Counted from the first letter of the stretch, positions 25,760 to 35,250 are shown. The stretch: DNA of 64,000 nucleotides from Fibrobacteria bacterium (GCA_020633825.1 JACKCV010000005.1:1-64000); one strand, 5' to 3'. Program-made: numbers and translations. The notes: generated by a model from the sequence alone, not told the origin.

Positions 25760-26968
25760 TCATTCCGCGGGAAGGGTCGGAACCGCCCGGTCCGGGCGGC
25801 GATCGATCAGCGCGATGAAGCCCAGACCCACCGCGATGGCCGTGACCATCGCCAGGGCCATGGGCAAGGCGGGAGGTCCGGGAAGGATCCCGACCAGACC
25901 CGAGAGGAGAGCCCCGCTGGCCATTTGGAACGATCCCATGAGGGCCGAGGCGCTGCCGGCGGTGCGGCCGAAGGGGGCCATGGCCAGGGCGGAGACGTTG
26001 GGGTAGGTGAGGCCCTGGCCGAACAGGAACAGCCACACCAGCGGATAGACCGCCGGGGAGAATCGGAGGGTGACGGCACCGACGAGCCCCAAGGCCGAGA
26101 GCAGTTGGCCCAACATGGCCAGCCGCACGATGCGGTCCCCGGGGAAGTGGCGCAGCAGCCAGCGGTTGGTCTGGCTCGCTCCGATCAAGCCCGCGGCGTT
26201 GATGGCGAACACCCACGCGTAGGTGCGGCTGGAAAGTCCGAGCCCCTCCATGTAGGTGGCGGGTGATCCGGCCAGGTAGGCGAAGAGTCCACCGGCACCG
26301 AAACTTCCTCCGATGCCCCACAGGAGGAAATCACGTTGCGACAGGACCGCGAGCCATCCCTTGGCCAGAGCACGGGGATGGAAGGAATGGGTGGGATCGG
26401 GTCGGTATCGGTCGGGAAGCTTCCGTAGGATCAGAAGGAAGAGGATCGCGGAGACCAGGGAGAGAAAAAGAAAGATGCTGCGCCACCCCCAAAGAGCCAC
26501 AAGCCATCCCCCGACGGAGGGGGCCACGATCGGAGCCACCCCCATCACCAGGATGAGCGAACTGAAGACTTGGGCGGCCTCGTCGGGAAACAGGTCGCGC
26601 ACCAGGGCTCGCCCCGCCACCATCCCGGCGCATCCGCCCAGAGCCTGGACGAAGCGCAAGGTGGACAGGGTCAGGACGGTCGGGGAGAAGGCGCAAAGGA
26701 GCGAGGCTCCGAGATAGAGCGCCAGACCCCAGAGCAGGGGCGTGCGGCGACCGTAGCGGTCCATGAGGGGGCCGTACACGAGTTGGCCCAGGCAGATGCC
26801 GAAGAAATACGTGGCCAGGGAGAAGCCCACCTGCCCGACGGTGACCCCCAGATCCCGGGCTATTTCCGGGAAGGCGGGCAGGTAGGTATCGATGGAAAAC
26901 GGACCCATGGCGGCCAGGGCGCCCAGCAGGAAGATGGTCCCGCGACGGGTCAGGGTTCTCTCGTTCAC
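25760..26968 (-). CDS. Bcr/CflA family MFS drug efflux transporter
   Basis: 402 residues with 12 hydrophobic segments. The first helix (GALAAMGPFSIDTYLPAFPEIARDL) is the signature of the Bcr/CflA group. The loop 2-3 motif GPLMDRYGRRTPLLWG is the MFS motif A. These pumps export bicyclomycin, chloramphenicol, sulfathiazole or cysteine. The start is GTG 26968. It is a single gene, convergent with the 24443 gene. Confidence 0.92.
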   Translation of the reverse strand: MNERTLTRRGTIFLLGALAAMGPFSIDTYLPAFPEIARDLGVTVGQVGFSLATYFFGICLGQLVYGPLMDRYGRRTPLLWGLALYLGASLLCAFSPTVLTLSTLRFVQALGGCAGMVAGRALVRDLFPDEAAQVFSSLILVMGVAPIVAPSVGGWLVALWGWRSIFLFLSLVSAILFLLILRKLPDRYRPDPTHSFHPRALAKGWLAVLSQRDFLLWGIGGSFGAGGLFAYLAGSPATYMEGLGLSSRTYAWVFAINAAGLIGASQTNRWLLRHFPGDRIVRLAMLGQLLSALGLVGAVTLRFSPAVYPLVWLFLFGQGLTYPNVSALAMAPFGRTAGSASALMGSFQMASGALLSGLVGILPGPPALPMALAMVTAIAVGLGFIALIDRRPDRAVPTLPAE

Positions 26969-27247
26969 TCAGCGGGCATCCGTCATCCCGGACAAACTAC
27001 AAAATCCACGGGAGGGGAGGGGCCGCAGGGATGGAGGGAAGGTCCGGTCGATCGGGATGTCCGCAGACAGGTTTTGGGGTTATCATGCAACCATGGCGGC
27101 TCCGCCACCAGACCCGGTTCGCCCCTTCGGATCGTGCGAGCCAAGGAACTCCCTGCGAGGAATCGTGCCGACCAAACGGAACACCCCCCTTTCCCCCCTC
27201 CGCATTCTGATTTGTCGCAAGGCGGAGGAGCAACGGAGTCGCCGCGG

Positions 27248-28990
27248 ATGACCCCCTCGGCCGAAAAGACGGATCTGCTGCACACCTTGCATCGCCAGAT
27301 CGTGCAGGAAGCGGAGTCGGCACGACACCAGGTCCGCAAGATGTGGAGCGCCCCCTTGAGGGAACGGGCCGCCCAGGGGAAGTCGCTCGAAGGAGCCCGC
27401 GTCCATTCCGCTTCGCAGGAATGGGTGCATCTGGATCTGCCCGACCACGACGCCCTCTTCCGCGAAGGGGATCTGCTGATCTGGACGGAATCGGGAAATC
27501 CCGACCTGGAATCCCGCGCCGAACTGGTGCTGGCGGAGGATCGGGGAGATCTATGGGTCTGCATGATCCGTTCCGGTCGCCACCTCCTCTCCGTCGGCTC
27601 CGTCGGGGTGCTCGACTTCGGGTTCCTAGACGTTTCGCGGCAACTGGAAGACGCCCTGCGGAAGGCCGGCGATTCGGTGAAGGGGCGGGAGCGGATCCTG
27701 CCGCTCCTGGAAGGGACCTTGCGTCCCTCCTTCGATTCCGGGCTCCATGCCGACGCGGTCCGCATCGGGGAGGCGGAAGGATTGAACGAAAGCCAGATCG
27801 AAGGTCTGGCCCTGGCCTGGAGCACCGACCTGGCGGCCTTGATCCAGGGACCTCCGGGAACGGGAAAGACCGCGGTGCTTTCCCTGCTGGCCCAGATGGC
27901 CGCGCGCAAGGGACATCGCGTCCTGGTCACCGGTCTCACGCACCGCGCCATCGACAACGCCCTGGCCGCCATCCGTCGGCGCGACCCCGACCTGGACATC
28001 GCGCGCATCGGATCCCCGACCCGCACCTCCAAGGCGGGAATTCCCTGCTGGGACTCCTTCGTCGAGTGCCCCTGGTCGGAATCCGACCGCGGTTTCGTGG
28101 TGGGGGCCACCCCCTTCTGCGTGCAGAACCACCGCCTGGCCGGGGTCGAGTTCGATCTCGCCCTCTTCGACGAGTCCAGCCAGATCACCCTTCCCCTGGC
28201 GATCATGGCCATGAACGGAGCGCGTCGATGGGTCTTTTTCGGAGACCAGCACCAGCTCCCGCCGGTCCTTCCCACTCTGGCGGCCTGCGAGCGCCTCGAA
28301 GGGTCCGTCTTCGGGGCTTTGCAGGACCGCGATTTCGACCAGATGCTCGAAACGACCTACCGCCTCAACGACGTCCTATGCCGGTGGCCCTCCCGGGAAT
28401 TCTACGGGGGCCGTCTCGCTCCATCGCCAGAGGCTGGCGCCCGCCGTCTCACCGTCGCCGCTCCAAAAGGCCCCATGGGCGGAATCCTCGATCCCTCCCG
28501 ACCCCTGGTGCATGTGCCCGTGCTGGACCCCTCGGCCACCACCTCCTCGCGTCCGGAGGCCGAATGGGTGGGCGGCATCGTGCAAGCGGCCCTGGAGGGC
28601 GGTGTCGCTCCGGTCGAGATCGCCGTGATCAGTCCGTTTCGTCGGCAGAATCGCCGGATCCGCAAAGTCCTGCGGGAACGGTTGGGTTCCGCAGCCGAGC
28701 GGATCGTGGTCGACACCGTGGAGCGGATGCAGGGCCAGGAGCGGGACCTGGTGGTGTTGTCGCTCACCAGCGGATCCGAACCCTTCGTGGAGAGGATGGC
28801 GGAGTTCTACTTCCTCCCCCAGCGCCTGAACGTCGCCGCCACGCGCGCGCGCTCCAAGCTCGTCCTGGTGGGGCGCGCCGATTGGACCGACTTGTTCGAA
28901 CGCCGTCCCGATCTCCAGGAGCAGGGAAATTCCTTGCGCGCGCTTCTGGAGGAAGCCTCGATCGTGGATCCCCTCGCATGGCCCAACTGA
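27248..28990 (+). CDS. Superfamily 1B (UPF1/Dna2-like) helicase
   Basis: 580 residues. The N-terminal ~170 residues include a beta-barrel-like 1B region as in UPF1/SMUBP2. Walker A is GPPGTGKT (201-208). Motif II is DESSQ, motif III GDQHQLPP, and the C-terminal RecA domain has VISPFRRQNRRIRKVLR, VDTVERMQGQERD and RLNVAATRARSKLVLVG. It unwinds DNA or RNA 5'-3' in known members. Its last 13 nt overlap the next helicase gene, so the two are co-expressed. Confidence 0.9.
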   Translation: MTPSAEKTDLLHTLHRQIVQEAESARHQVRKMWSAPLRERAAQGKSLEGARVHSASQEWVHLDLPDHDALFREGDLLIWTESGNPDLESRAELVLAEDRGDLWVCMIRSGRHLLSVGSVGVLDFGFLDVSRQLEDALRKAGDSVKGRERILPLLEGTLRPSFDSGLHADAVRIGEAEGLNESQIEGLALAWSTDLAALIQGPPGTGKTAVLSLLAQMAARKGHRVLVTGLTHRAIDNALAAIRRRDPDLDIARIGSPTRTSKAGIPCWDSFVECPWSESDRGFVVGATPFCVQNHRLAGVEFDLALFDESSQITLPLAIMAMNGARRWVFFGDQHQLPPVLPTLAACERLEGSVFGALQDRDFDQMLETTYRLNDVLCRWPSREFYGGRLAPSPEAGARRLTVAAPKGPMGGILDPSRPLVHVPVLDPSATTSSRPEAEWVGGIVQAALEGGVAPVEIAVISPFRRQNRRIRKVLRERLGSAAERIVVDTVERMQGQERDLVVLSLTSGSEPFVERMAEFYFLPQRLNVAATRARSKLVLVGRADWTDLFERRPDLQEQGNSLRALLEEASIVDPLAWPN

Positions 28991-30921
28991 TTCCTCCCCA
29001 GCCCGCGGGTCGTCTGCTCCTGGGAGCCCTGAAGCTCCACGCCGCCCTCAAGACCCTCCCCGACACCTGGGCCGTGTGGCAGAACATGCGCAACAGCGAG
29101 GGAGCGGACTTCCTGGCGTTGCATCGGCCTTCCATGCGGACCTTCCTGCTGCGGGCCTGGAGGTCGTCCAAGGCCGAAGTGGTCGCCGGGAAATCGGTGC
29201 AGCCCGATCTCGCCTCGTTGTCTTCGGTGGGGTCGGACACCCTCTTCGGAGCCCTGGTCTCGCGGGTGCTGACCCACCACGACGTCGACACCGTCCCCCC
29301 CGAGCTGGCCGAAGACCTGGTCCGACACGATTTGTCGTTCCTGGGGAGGTCGGACCTCCGGGAGGGCGCGTTGGAAGCCCGGCTCGACGCCCTCTCCAAA
29401 CCCGGGCTGACGCGCGAGTGGTTCGACGACCTGCGCGTGGAGTTCGCGCCGGAGGGGCTTCTCGACCACACGGCGACCATCGACCGCTTCGAGGCCCGGG
29501 AAGCCGGGGTGGTCCGTCGACGCTCCTTCCTGGATTTCCGGCAGGAGGTGCTGGCCAAGCGGGACCTCGGACTTCCCGACGAACAGTCCGCCCTGGTGGG
29601 GGAGTTCGGGGTGCGGCTCCTGACCGGTGTGGCCGGATCGGGAAAGACCCTGGTCCTGCTGCACCGGGCGCTGCTCCTGGCCAAGCGGTTCCCGAGGTAC
29701 CGCATCGCCATCCTGACCTTCAACAAACCGCTGGGCGCGGAATTGGTCCGGCGGCTGCGGTCCCTTGATCGCGACACCCACATCGAATGCCAGACCTTCC
29801 ACAGGTGGTGCTGGAAGATCTGGAAGACCCAGGGCTACTGGTCGCACTACCCGGAATCCAGGAAACGCGCCACCATCCGGGAATTGTCGGAACGATTCTT
29901 TCCCGGCCACGAGGCCATCGCCGATCATCTGGCTTCCGAGCTGGACTGGATCCACGACCAGGGTCTGCGCACCTGGGACGAATACCGGCAAGCCGAGCGG
30001 CGCGGCCGGGGCTTCCGCCTCTCGGCCGCGCAGCGCGAAGGAGTCTGGAAGGCCTGTGTCGAGTGGCGGGATTTCCTGGATCGTGGACAGCACGGCGATT
30101 TCCCCCATTTCGGATACCGCTTCCACGTGGCCTTGTCGGAGGGGCTCAAGCCGACCGCCCTCTACGACGCCATCCTGATCGACGAAGCGCAGTTCTTCGC
30201 TCCGGTGTGGTTCGACGTGGTGCGAAGGCACCTGAAACCTTCGGGCACCTTGTTCCTGGCCGCCGATCCCTCCCAGGGATTCCTGCGGCACGGGACCAGT
30301 TGGCGCACCGCCGGCATCCACGTCCGCGGCCACTCCGACAGGTTGTCCCGCAGCTACCGCACCACCCGGGCCATCATGGAGTTCGCCTGGTCCTTCCTGG
30401 TCGAGAGGGTTCCCGAAGCCTCCGAGGACACCGTCTTCCCCGATCTCTCGCGCATGGACGACGGCCAGGCGCCCGTCGTGTTGCAGGCCCTCGATCTCGA
30501 CGCCCAGATCCGTCGCTGCGCGCATGAAATCGAGGAGGCCCTGGGAGAGGGGTTCCGGCCCCGCGACTTCCTGGTCCTGACCGGGGATCCGCATGGCATC
30601 GAGAACCTGGGCCGGATCCTCCACATGCATGGAGTGCCCGTTGGGAAAGCCGATTCCCTCGGGGAGGAGGATGCCGTGCGGTTGTGCTCGCTCGACACCG
30701 CCACCGGCTTGGAAGCTCCCGTGGTGTATGTGCTGGGGGTGTCCCAGATCCTGGAGGCCGAATCCAACCCTCTGCTCGATCCGGAAGATCGGGAGATCCT
30801 CCGGGAGCGCGATGCGCGAAGGTTGTACATGGCCTTCACCCGTGCGGGTTGCGTGCTGCGCATCGGCTGGAGCGGGCCGCTTCCCCCGGCATGGGAAAGC
30901 CGGGTCGAGGTCGGGGAATGA
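28978..30921 (+). CDS. Superfamily 1A (UvrD/Rep-like) helicase
   Basis: 647 residues. The N-terminal ~200 residues are of unknown type. Walker A is GVAGSGKT (217-224), motif Ia ILTFNKPLGAELVRRL, motif II ILIDEAQFF, motif IV-like RLSRSYRTTRAIMEFAW and motif VI RRLYMAFTRAG. Motif V is GLEAPVVYVLG. No C-terminal nuclease motif is visible. ATG 28978 lies inside the end of the previous helicase gene in another frame. The pair may act on branched or invading DNA; the role is inferred only from domains. Confidence 0.88.
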   Translation: MAQLIPPQPAGRLLLGALKLHAALKTLPDTWAVWQNMRNSEGADFLALHRPSMRTFLLRAWRSSKAEVVAGKSVQPDLASLSSVGSDTLFGALVSRVLTHHDVDTVPPELAEDLVRHDLSFLGRSDLREGALEARLDALSKPGLTREWFDDLRVEFAPEGLLDHTATIDRFEAREAGVVRRRSFLDFRQEVLAKRDLGLPDEQSALVGEFGVRLLTGVAGSGKTLVLLHRALLLAKRFPRYRIAILTFNKPLGAELVRRLRSLDRDTHIECQTFHRWCWKIWKTQGYWSHYPESRKRATIRELSERFFPGHEAIADHLASELDWIHDQGLRTWDEYRQAERRGRGFRLSAAQREGVWKACVEWRDFLDRGQHGDFPHFGYRFHVALSEGLKPTALYDAILIDEAQFFAPVWFDVVRRHLKPSGTLFLAADPSQGFLRHGTSWRTAGIHVRGHSDRLSRSYRTTRAIMEFAWSFLVERVPEASEDTVFPDLSRMDDGQAPVVLQALDLDAQIRRCAHEIEEALGEGFRPRDFLVLTGDPHGIENLGRILHMHGVPVGKADSLGEEDAVRLCSLDTATGLEAPVVYVLGVSQILEAESNPLLDPEDREILRERDARRLYMAFTRAGCVLRIGWSGPLPPAWESRVEVGE

Positions 30922-30927
30922 TCGGGA

Positions 30928-31248
30928 TCAACGCGCCTCGTAGCGCGATTCGGGCCAGGCGTCGCGGATCTCCCGGGCTTGCTGACCGGCATGGAACCGC
31001 TCCCAGGCGATTCCATTCACATCGCGTTCCACGGTGAATCGTTCGGCGGCGGGGTCTTCCCAACCCAGGTGGCGCAACGTCCCGGGAGGATCTTCCGTGC
31101 ATCGCACCGAGAGGTTCACCGATTCGGTCCGCCACAGGGCGTAGGAGCCGGCGATCACCACTTCGGGTTCTTGTCCCAGGCGGTGGGTGTAGTCGGCGAC
31201 GGTGGCGTCCAGATCCTGGACGGAAAGCGCGATGTGGATGCGACGCAC
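30928..31248 (-). CDS. VOC (glyoxalase/bleomycin resistance-like) family protein
   Basis: 106 residues: one beta-alpha-beta-beta-beta unit beginning RRIHIALSVQDLDATVADYTHRLGQEPE, typical for VOC modules. The second half of a normal two-module VOC fold is short here, so it may dimerise. The start is GTG 31248, with GGAG seven bases upstream. It is convergent with the helicases and divergent from the secreted protein at 31382. Confidence 0.75.
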   Translation of the reverse strand: MRRIHIALSVQDLDATVADYTHRLGQEPEVVIAGSYALWRTESVNLSVRCTEDPPGTLRHLGWEDPAAERFTVERDVNGIAWERFHAGQQAREIRDAWPESRYEAR

Positions 31249-31381
31249 GGGACGGGCTCCGGAGTAGAGTGCTTGAATGGGTGGCTGGTTCGTCGAAGAT
31301 CCCAATCGGTCCCCGGGAAAACCACCCAGGGTCATTCCGGAATTCCTTGCCTGGAGGGGAACGTCGAACGAGATTTCGGTC

Positions 31382-31759
31382 ATGACGTTCCCTCGTACCC
31401 TCGCGCTTGTCCTGTCGTTTGCAACCGTGGGGTTCTGCAAGGAGGTTCCCGTGGACTCGACTCTCCGTGGATTCGCCAATCTGTCGGAGGCCGTGGCCTT
31501 CCTCGACTCCTGCTTCGCCACCGGCGATTCCAAGTTGCTGGACGGAAATCTCCTTGGGAGCAGGACGGTGACCTTCGATCGCCTGGAAGCCTTGTACCGG
31601 GTCAAACCCATGTCCGCGCGGTATGCCGACCGGGAGTTCCCGACCGAGCGCGCGAGGTTCAAGTTGGGCGGACACGCCTCCGAATTGGGGCATGTCCACA
31701 TCGATTTCTCCCGGCGCGACCAGACCTGGTTCCTGGACGGGATCTGGTTGTGCCGGTAG
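31382..31759 (+). CDS. Small secreted hypothetical protein
   Basis: 125 residues. A signal peptide (TFPRTLALVLSFATVGFC) is followed by a mature part with VAFLDSCFATGDSKLLDGNL and a C-terminal strand pattern ending HIDFSRRDQTWFLDGIWLCR. The cysteine near the signal end could be a lipobox (TVGFC), though it is imperfect. No family is recognised. It is convergent with maa. Confidence 0.6.
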   Translation: MTFPRTLALVLSFATVGFCKEVPVDSTLRGFANLSEAVAFLDSCFATGDSKLLDGNLLGSRTVTFDRLEALYRVKPMSARYADREFPTERARFKLGGHASELGHVHIDFSRRDQTWFLDGIWLCR

Positions 31760-31768
31760 AGGTGCGGA

Positions 31769-32323
31769 TCACTCCGCCGAGCGGATCACGCGGGCCGGAA
31801 CACCCCCGATCACCACGTTGTCCCCGAAGGATTTGGTGACCACCGCTCCCGAGGCCACGATCACGTTGTCGCCCAGGGTGACCCCTGGATTGATGGTGGC
31901 ATGCCCTCCGATCCAGCAGTTGTCGCCGATGACGATGGGGCGCGCCATCTCCGTTCCGGAGTTGCGCTGGACGGGATCGAGGGAATGGGTGGCGGTGTAG
32001 AGTCCGACCTGGGGGGCCAGCATGCAGTTCTTCCCGATGCGCACCTCGGCGCAATCGAGGATCACACAATCGAAGTTGGCGTAGAAGTTCTCGCCCACAT
32101 GGATGTTTCGGCCGTAGTCGCACCGGAAGGAGGGCTCGATGAACACGGAATCCCCGGTGCTCCCGAACAGGCGCTTGATGAGATCGACCCGTTTTTCGTA
32201 GTCGTCGGTGGAGGTGCGGTTGAATTCCTCCGTGGCCAGGCGGGCTTTTCGGCGCAGCGCCACCAGTTCCGGATCGCGAGGGTCGTAGGGTTCTCCCGAG
32301 AGCATTTTGTCGAGTTCGGTCAT
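31769..32323 (-). CDS. maa: Maltose/galactoside O-acetyltransferase
   Basis: 184 residues. The N-terminal Mac domain (KMLSGEPYDPRDPELVALRRKA) and the left-handed beta-helix with hexapeptide repeats match Maa/LacA/NodL. The active-site stretch is YTATHSLDPVQRNSGTEMARP and the coil end is GNNCWIGG-like (GDNCWIGGHATINPGV). It transfers acetyl from acetyl-CoA to sugars. GAGGAGG lies upstream of ATG 32323. Confidence 0.94.
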   Translation of the reverse strand: MTELDKMLSGEPYDPRDPELVALRRKARLATEEFNRTSTDDYEKRVDLIKRLFGSTGDSVFIEPSFRCDYGRNIHVGENFYANFDCVILDCAEVRIGKNCMLAPQVGLYTATHSLDPVQRNSGTEMARPIVIGDNCWIGGHATINPGVTLGDNVIVASGAVVTKSFGDNVVIGGVPARVIRSAE

Positions 32324-32483
32324 GGGGGATGCCTCCTCTCGGGATATGATGGCGCTTCCCTGTGATGGATGATTCTCTCGAAGGAAGAGTTACAGACTTC
32401 GAAGAAGAATTGGTACGAGATCCCGGTGGGCTCTCCCCTTTGATCCCAGCATCCGATTCTCCCGCGCAGGAATCCATCGGCGT

Positions 32484-32514
32484 TTGCCCTTTCGAAGAGG
32501 ATACCGTGTACCTT
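32484..32514 (+). promoter_or_regulatory. Possible promoter of the N-formylglutamate amidohydrolase-like gene
   Basis: TTGCCC (32484-32489), a 19-nt spacer and TACCTT (32509-32514). The -10 box is the same as at 589-594 and 8765-8770. The gene starts about 60 nt after the predicted transcription start. Confidence 0.35.
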
Positions 32515-32580
32515 GGGAGGTAGGGATGTGGTGGGCAATCTGCCGTCCACGACGAAACCACTGACGGAAAGGTCTCCCCC

Positions 32581-33279
32581 CTGGACTTCTTCGTCGTCAC
32601 GTGCGAGCACGGAGGCAACCGCATTCCTCCGGCTTATCGGCGTTTTTTCGCCACCAGAGGCGACCTGCTCGATTCCCACCGGGGGTTCGACTCCGGGGCG
32701 CTGGGCCTGGCCCGGGATTTCGCGAGGTCCTTGGCCGCCCCTCTGGTGTTCTCGACGGTGAGCCGCCTCCTGGTGGACCTCAATCGATCCGTGGGGCATC
32801 CGCACCAGATTTCCCAGATGGTTCCCGACGCACCTTCGGCCATTCGGGAGACCATCCTCCGGGATTTCTTCACCCCCTACCGTGCTCGGGTGGAGGCCCT
32901 GGTGGCCCAGGCTCGCACCCGTGGCGATCGGGTGGTCCATCTGAGTTCCCACTCCTTCACCCCGATCCTCGACGGGGTGGTCCGCACCGCCGACGTGGGA
33001 TTGCTCTACGACCCCTCCCGGGCGGGCGAAGCCGCTTTGTGCGCGCGTTGGAAGGATTCACTGAAAGGCAGGGCCCCGCACCTGCGGGTACGGCGTAATT
33101 ATCCCTACCTCGGCAAGGGGGATGGGCTGACCTCGCACTTGCGGAGACGGTACGGGCCCAAGTCCTACCTGGGCATCGAGCTGGAGATCAGCCAAGCGAT
33201 GGTTTCGCACCCGAAGGCCCGTTGGCGCTCGGTGCGGGACCTCGTCGTGGAATCGTTTCGAGAGGCTGCTGGCGTCTAG
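32581..33279 (+). CDS. N-formylglutamate amidohydrolase-like protein with probable CTG start
   Basis: 232 residues. The family motifs VTCEHGGNRIPPAYR and LLDSHRGFDSGAL lie upstream of every ATG or GTG in the frame, so the true start must be earlier than the ATG near 32731. The only sensible start is CTG 32581, preceded by GGAAAGG with 8-nt spacing. The frame is closed by TAG at 32521. Later motifs include STVSRLLVDLNRS and HLSSHSFTPI. Members hydrolyse N-formyl-glutamate or similar amides using zinc. Confidence 0.8.
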   Translation: MDFFVVTCEHGGNRIPPAYRRFFATRGDLLDSHRGFDSGALGLARDFARSLAAPLVFSTVSRLLVDLNRSVGHPHQISQMVPDAPSAIRETILRDFFTPYRARVEALVAQARTRGDRVVHLSSHSFTPILDGVVRTADVGLLYDPSRAGEAALCARWKDSLKGRAPHLRVRRNYPYLGKGDGLTSHLRRRYGPKSYLGIELEISQAMVSHPKARWRSVRDLVVESFREAAGV

Positions 33280-33306
33280 TTCCCTTTATCGGAAAGAACA
33301 CCAACC

Positions 33307-34116
33307 ATGGATATCCAACTCGGGCTGGAGATGGTCTACGACTGCCCCCAACCCACCCCCATGATCTTCCATCTGAACGTCCATTTCTCGCGCGTCTCCG
33401 ATCTCGTGGGCCGGGACGATCTCTCCTTCGACCCGCCTGTCCCGATGTCGGCCTACCGGGATTCGTTCGGGAACTGGTGCACCCGGATCGTCGCCCCGGC
33501 GGGGAGGATGCGGGTTTCTTCGGCGGTGGTGATCCACGACAGCGGTATCCCCGAGCCGGTGGCCTGGGACGCGCCGCAGACCGCCGTCCAGGACCTGCCC
33601 GAGGAGGCATTGGTGTTCCTGTTGGGCAGCCGCTACTGCGAAACCGATCAACTTTCGGAGACCGCATGGAGCCTGTTCGGACAAACTCCCACGGGGTGGG
33701 GGCGGGTGCAGGCGATCTGCGATTTCGTGCACAACCACATCATCTTCGGCTACGAAAACGCCCGCATGACGCGAACCGCCCTCGAAGCTTTCCGCGAAAA
33801 GGTCGGGGTGTGCCGCGACTACGCCCATCTGGCGGTGGCGTTCTGTCGTTGCATGAACATCCCGGCCCGCTACTGCACCGGATATCTGGGGGACATCGGT
33901 GTGGCCCCTCCCGACGGACCCATGGATTTCGCGGCCTGGTTCGAGGTCTATCTCGGAGGACACTGGTACACCTTCGACGCCCGCAACAACACCCCGCGCA
34001 TCGGACGAGTGCTCATCGCCCGGGGGCGGGATGCCGCGGATGTTCCCCTCAGCAACACCTTCGGTCCCAACACCTTGGTGAGTTTCCAGGTGGTCACCGA
34101 CGAGATCCTCGCCTGA
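33307..34116 (+). CDS. Transglutaminase-like cysteine protease family protein
   Basis: 269 residues. An N-terminal beta-rich region precedes the transglutaminase core. The nucleophile is in VGVCRDYAHLAVAFCR. The second motif reads MDFAAWFEVYLGGHWYTFDARNN, where many relatives have His before AW; here it is Ala. The Asp is present. I recall relatives of this subgroup having Ser at that place, so loss of activity is not certain. It starts 27 nt after the previous gene. Confidence 0.85.
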   Translation: MDIQLGLEMVYDCPQPTPMIFHLNVHFSRVSDLVGRDDLSFDPPVPMSAYRDSFGNWCTRIVAPAGRMRVSSAVVIHDSGIPEPVAWDAPQTAVQDLPEEALVFLLGSRYCETDQLSETAWSLFGQTPTGWGRVQAICDFVHNHIIFGYENARMTRTALEAFREKVGVCRDYAHLAVAFCRCMNIPARYCTGYLGDIGVAPPDGPMDFAAWFEVYLGGHWYTFDARNNTPRIGRVLIARGRDAADVPLSNTFGPNTLVSFQVVTDEILA

Positions 34117-34222
34117 TGGGGGCCGCGTCCTTCCGATCCGGCCCACGCCCGGTTCGAGGGCGAACCCCCGGCCTGGGCGCCGGTCCGTATCCATCCCGGA
34201 TACGGCAATCGCCCCCGTCGCC

Positions 34223-34258
34223 TTGGAAACGAACTTCCCCGGTAGGTAGCTTCGGGGG
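34223..34258 (+). promoter_or_regulatory. Promoter placing transcription start at the GTG of the TIGR02147 gene
   Basis: TTGGAA (34223-34228), an 18-nt spacer and TAGCTT (34247-34252), then CGGGGG and the GTG start codon. Spacer length and the six bases to GTG are identical to the tetR promoter at 565-600. It predicts a leaderless transcript. Confidence 0.45.
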
Positions 34259-35083
34259 GTGAAATCCCTGGAGCACTACACGGACTTTCGGGAATTCCTG
34301 AAAGACTTCTACGAGGACCGGAAGAAGCGGTCCTCCACCTTCAGCTATCGGCAATTCAGCCTGAAGGCGGGGATCCGCTCGCCGTCCCTGCTGCGGGAAG
34401 TCACCGAAGGTCGACGGAACCTCACCGAGACGTCCATCCTCCAGTTCATTCAGGGGCTGGGTCTCACCGAAACCGACGCCAGGTTCTTCACCGCCTTGGT
34501 GCACTACAACCAAGCCCAGGATCCCCGGACCCGTATGCAATGGCTCGAAACCATGCGGGGATTGCGTCGCCGGGTGAAAGCGACCTTCGTGCCCCTGGAG
34601 AGGCATGAGTACTACTCCAGGTGGTATCTCCCGGTTCTGCGCGAGTTGGCTTGCCAAGTGGATTGGGATCGGGATTTCGGGAAGCTGGGAGCGCAGGTGC
34701 GGCCGGAACTTTCCGCCCTCGAGACCGAGCAGGCCATCGATCTCCTGGTCCGCCTCGGCTTCCTGGAGTACGACCAAAGGCGCTGGATCCAGCCCGACCC
34801 CGCCCTGACGACGGGGCCGGAAGTGGATTCCCGCCATGTGCGCGCCGGGAATCAGCAATTCGCCGACCTGGGGGCCAAGTCGATCGAGGAGGTGCCGCCC
34901 TCGCGGCGCGATGTCTCCACCTTGGTGGTCGGGGTGTCCGAAGACGGATTTCGCCGCATCAAGGAGGAAATTCGGCTGTTCAAGGAGAGAGTGGCTCGCA
35001 TCGCCGAGGATGATGTCGATTCGGACGGGGTCTTCGCGGTGAACGTCCAGCTGGTCCCCCATTCCCGGAAGGTCGAAGGGTGA
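34259..35083 (+). CDS. TIGR02147 family protein (Fibrobacter paralogous family)
   Basis: 274 residues. The N-terminus LEHYTDFREFLKDFYEDRKK, the helix-turn-helix-like FSLKAGIRSPSLLREVTEGRRNL and the C-terminal TLVVGVSEDGFRRIKEEIRLF are characteristic of TIGR02147. This family is expanded in Fibrobacter and some other delta-type predators. It looks like an HTH plus a C-terminal regulatory domain, but the role is unknown. GTG 34259 is directly downstream of the promoter, with no Shine-Dalgarno. It is the strongest lineage clue in the window. Confidence 0.88.
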   Translation: MKSLEHYTDFREFLKDFYEDRKKRSSTFSYRQFSLKAGIRSPSLLREVTEGRRNLTETSILQFIQGLGLTETDARFFTALVHYNQAQDPRTRMQWLETMRGLRRRVKATFVPLERHEYYSRWYLPVLRELACQVDWDRDFGKLGAQVRPELSALETEQAIDLLVRLGFLEYDQRRWIQPDPALTTGPEVDSRHVRAGNQQFADLGAKSIEEVPPSRRDVSTLVVGVSEDGFRRIKEEIRLFKERVARIAEDDVDSDGVFAVNVQLVPHSRKVEG

Positions 35084-35250
35084 GGCACTTCAACCGCCTT
35101 CGTCCGGTTGGGCTGGCCTCCCCGCACCGCCATCGATCCCTCGCTGCCCGCAAGGGATCCCAAGGGATGGGATCCGGGGGCAATTTAGCTTTGCTCGATG
35201 CGTTCCGCCGGCACTCCCTTCCTTCGTATCGCTACCAAGGATCCGATCGA

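Noticed and set aside
27248..30921. A complete known two-helicase phage defence system
   Set aside because: The domain order does not match a defence system I can name, and no nuclease or effector gene is adjacent.
33900..33990. Inactivated transglutaminase (His to Ala)
   Set aside because: Ala stands where many relatives have His, but I recall members of this subgroup with Ser there, so loss of function cannot be claimed.
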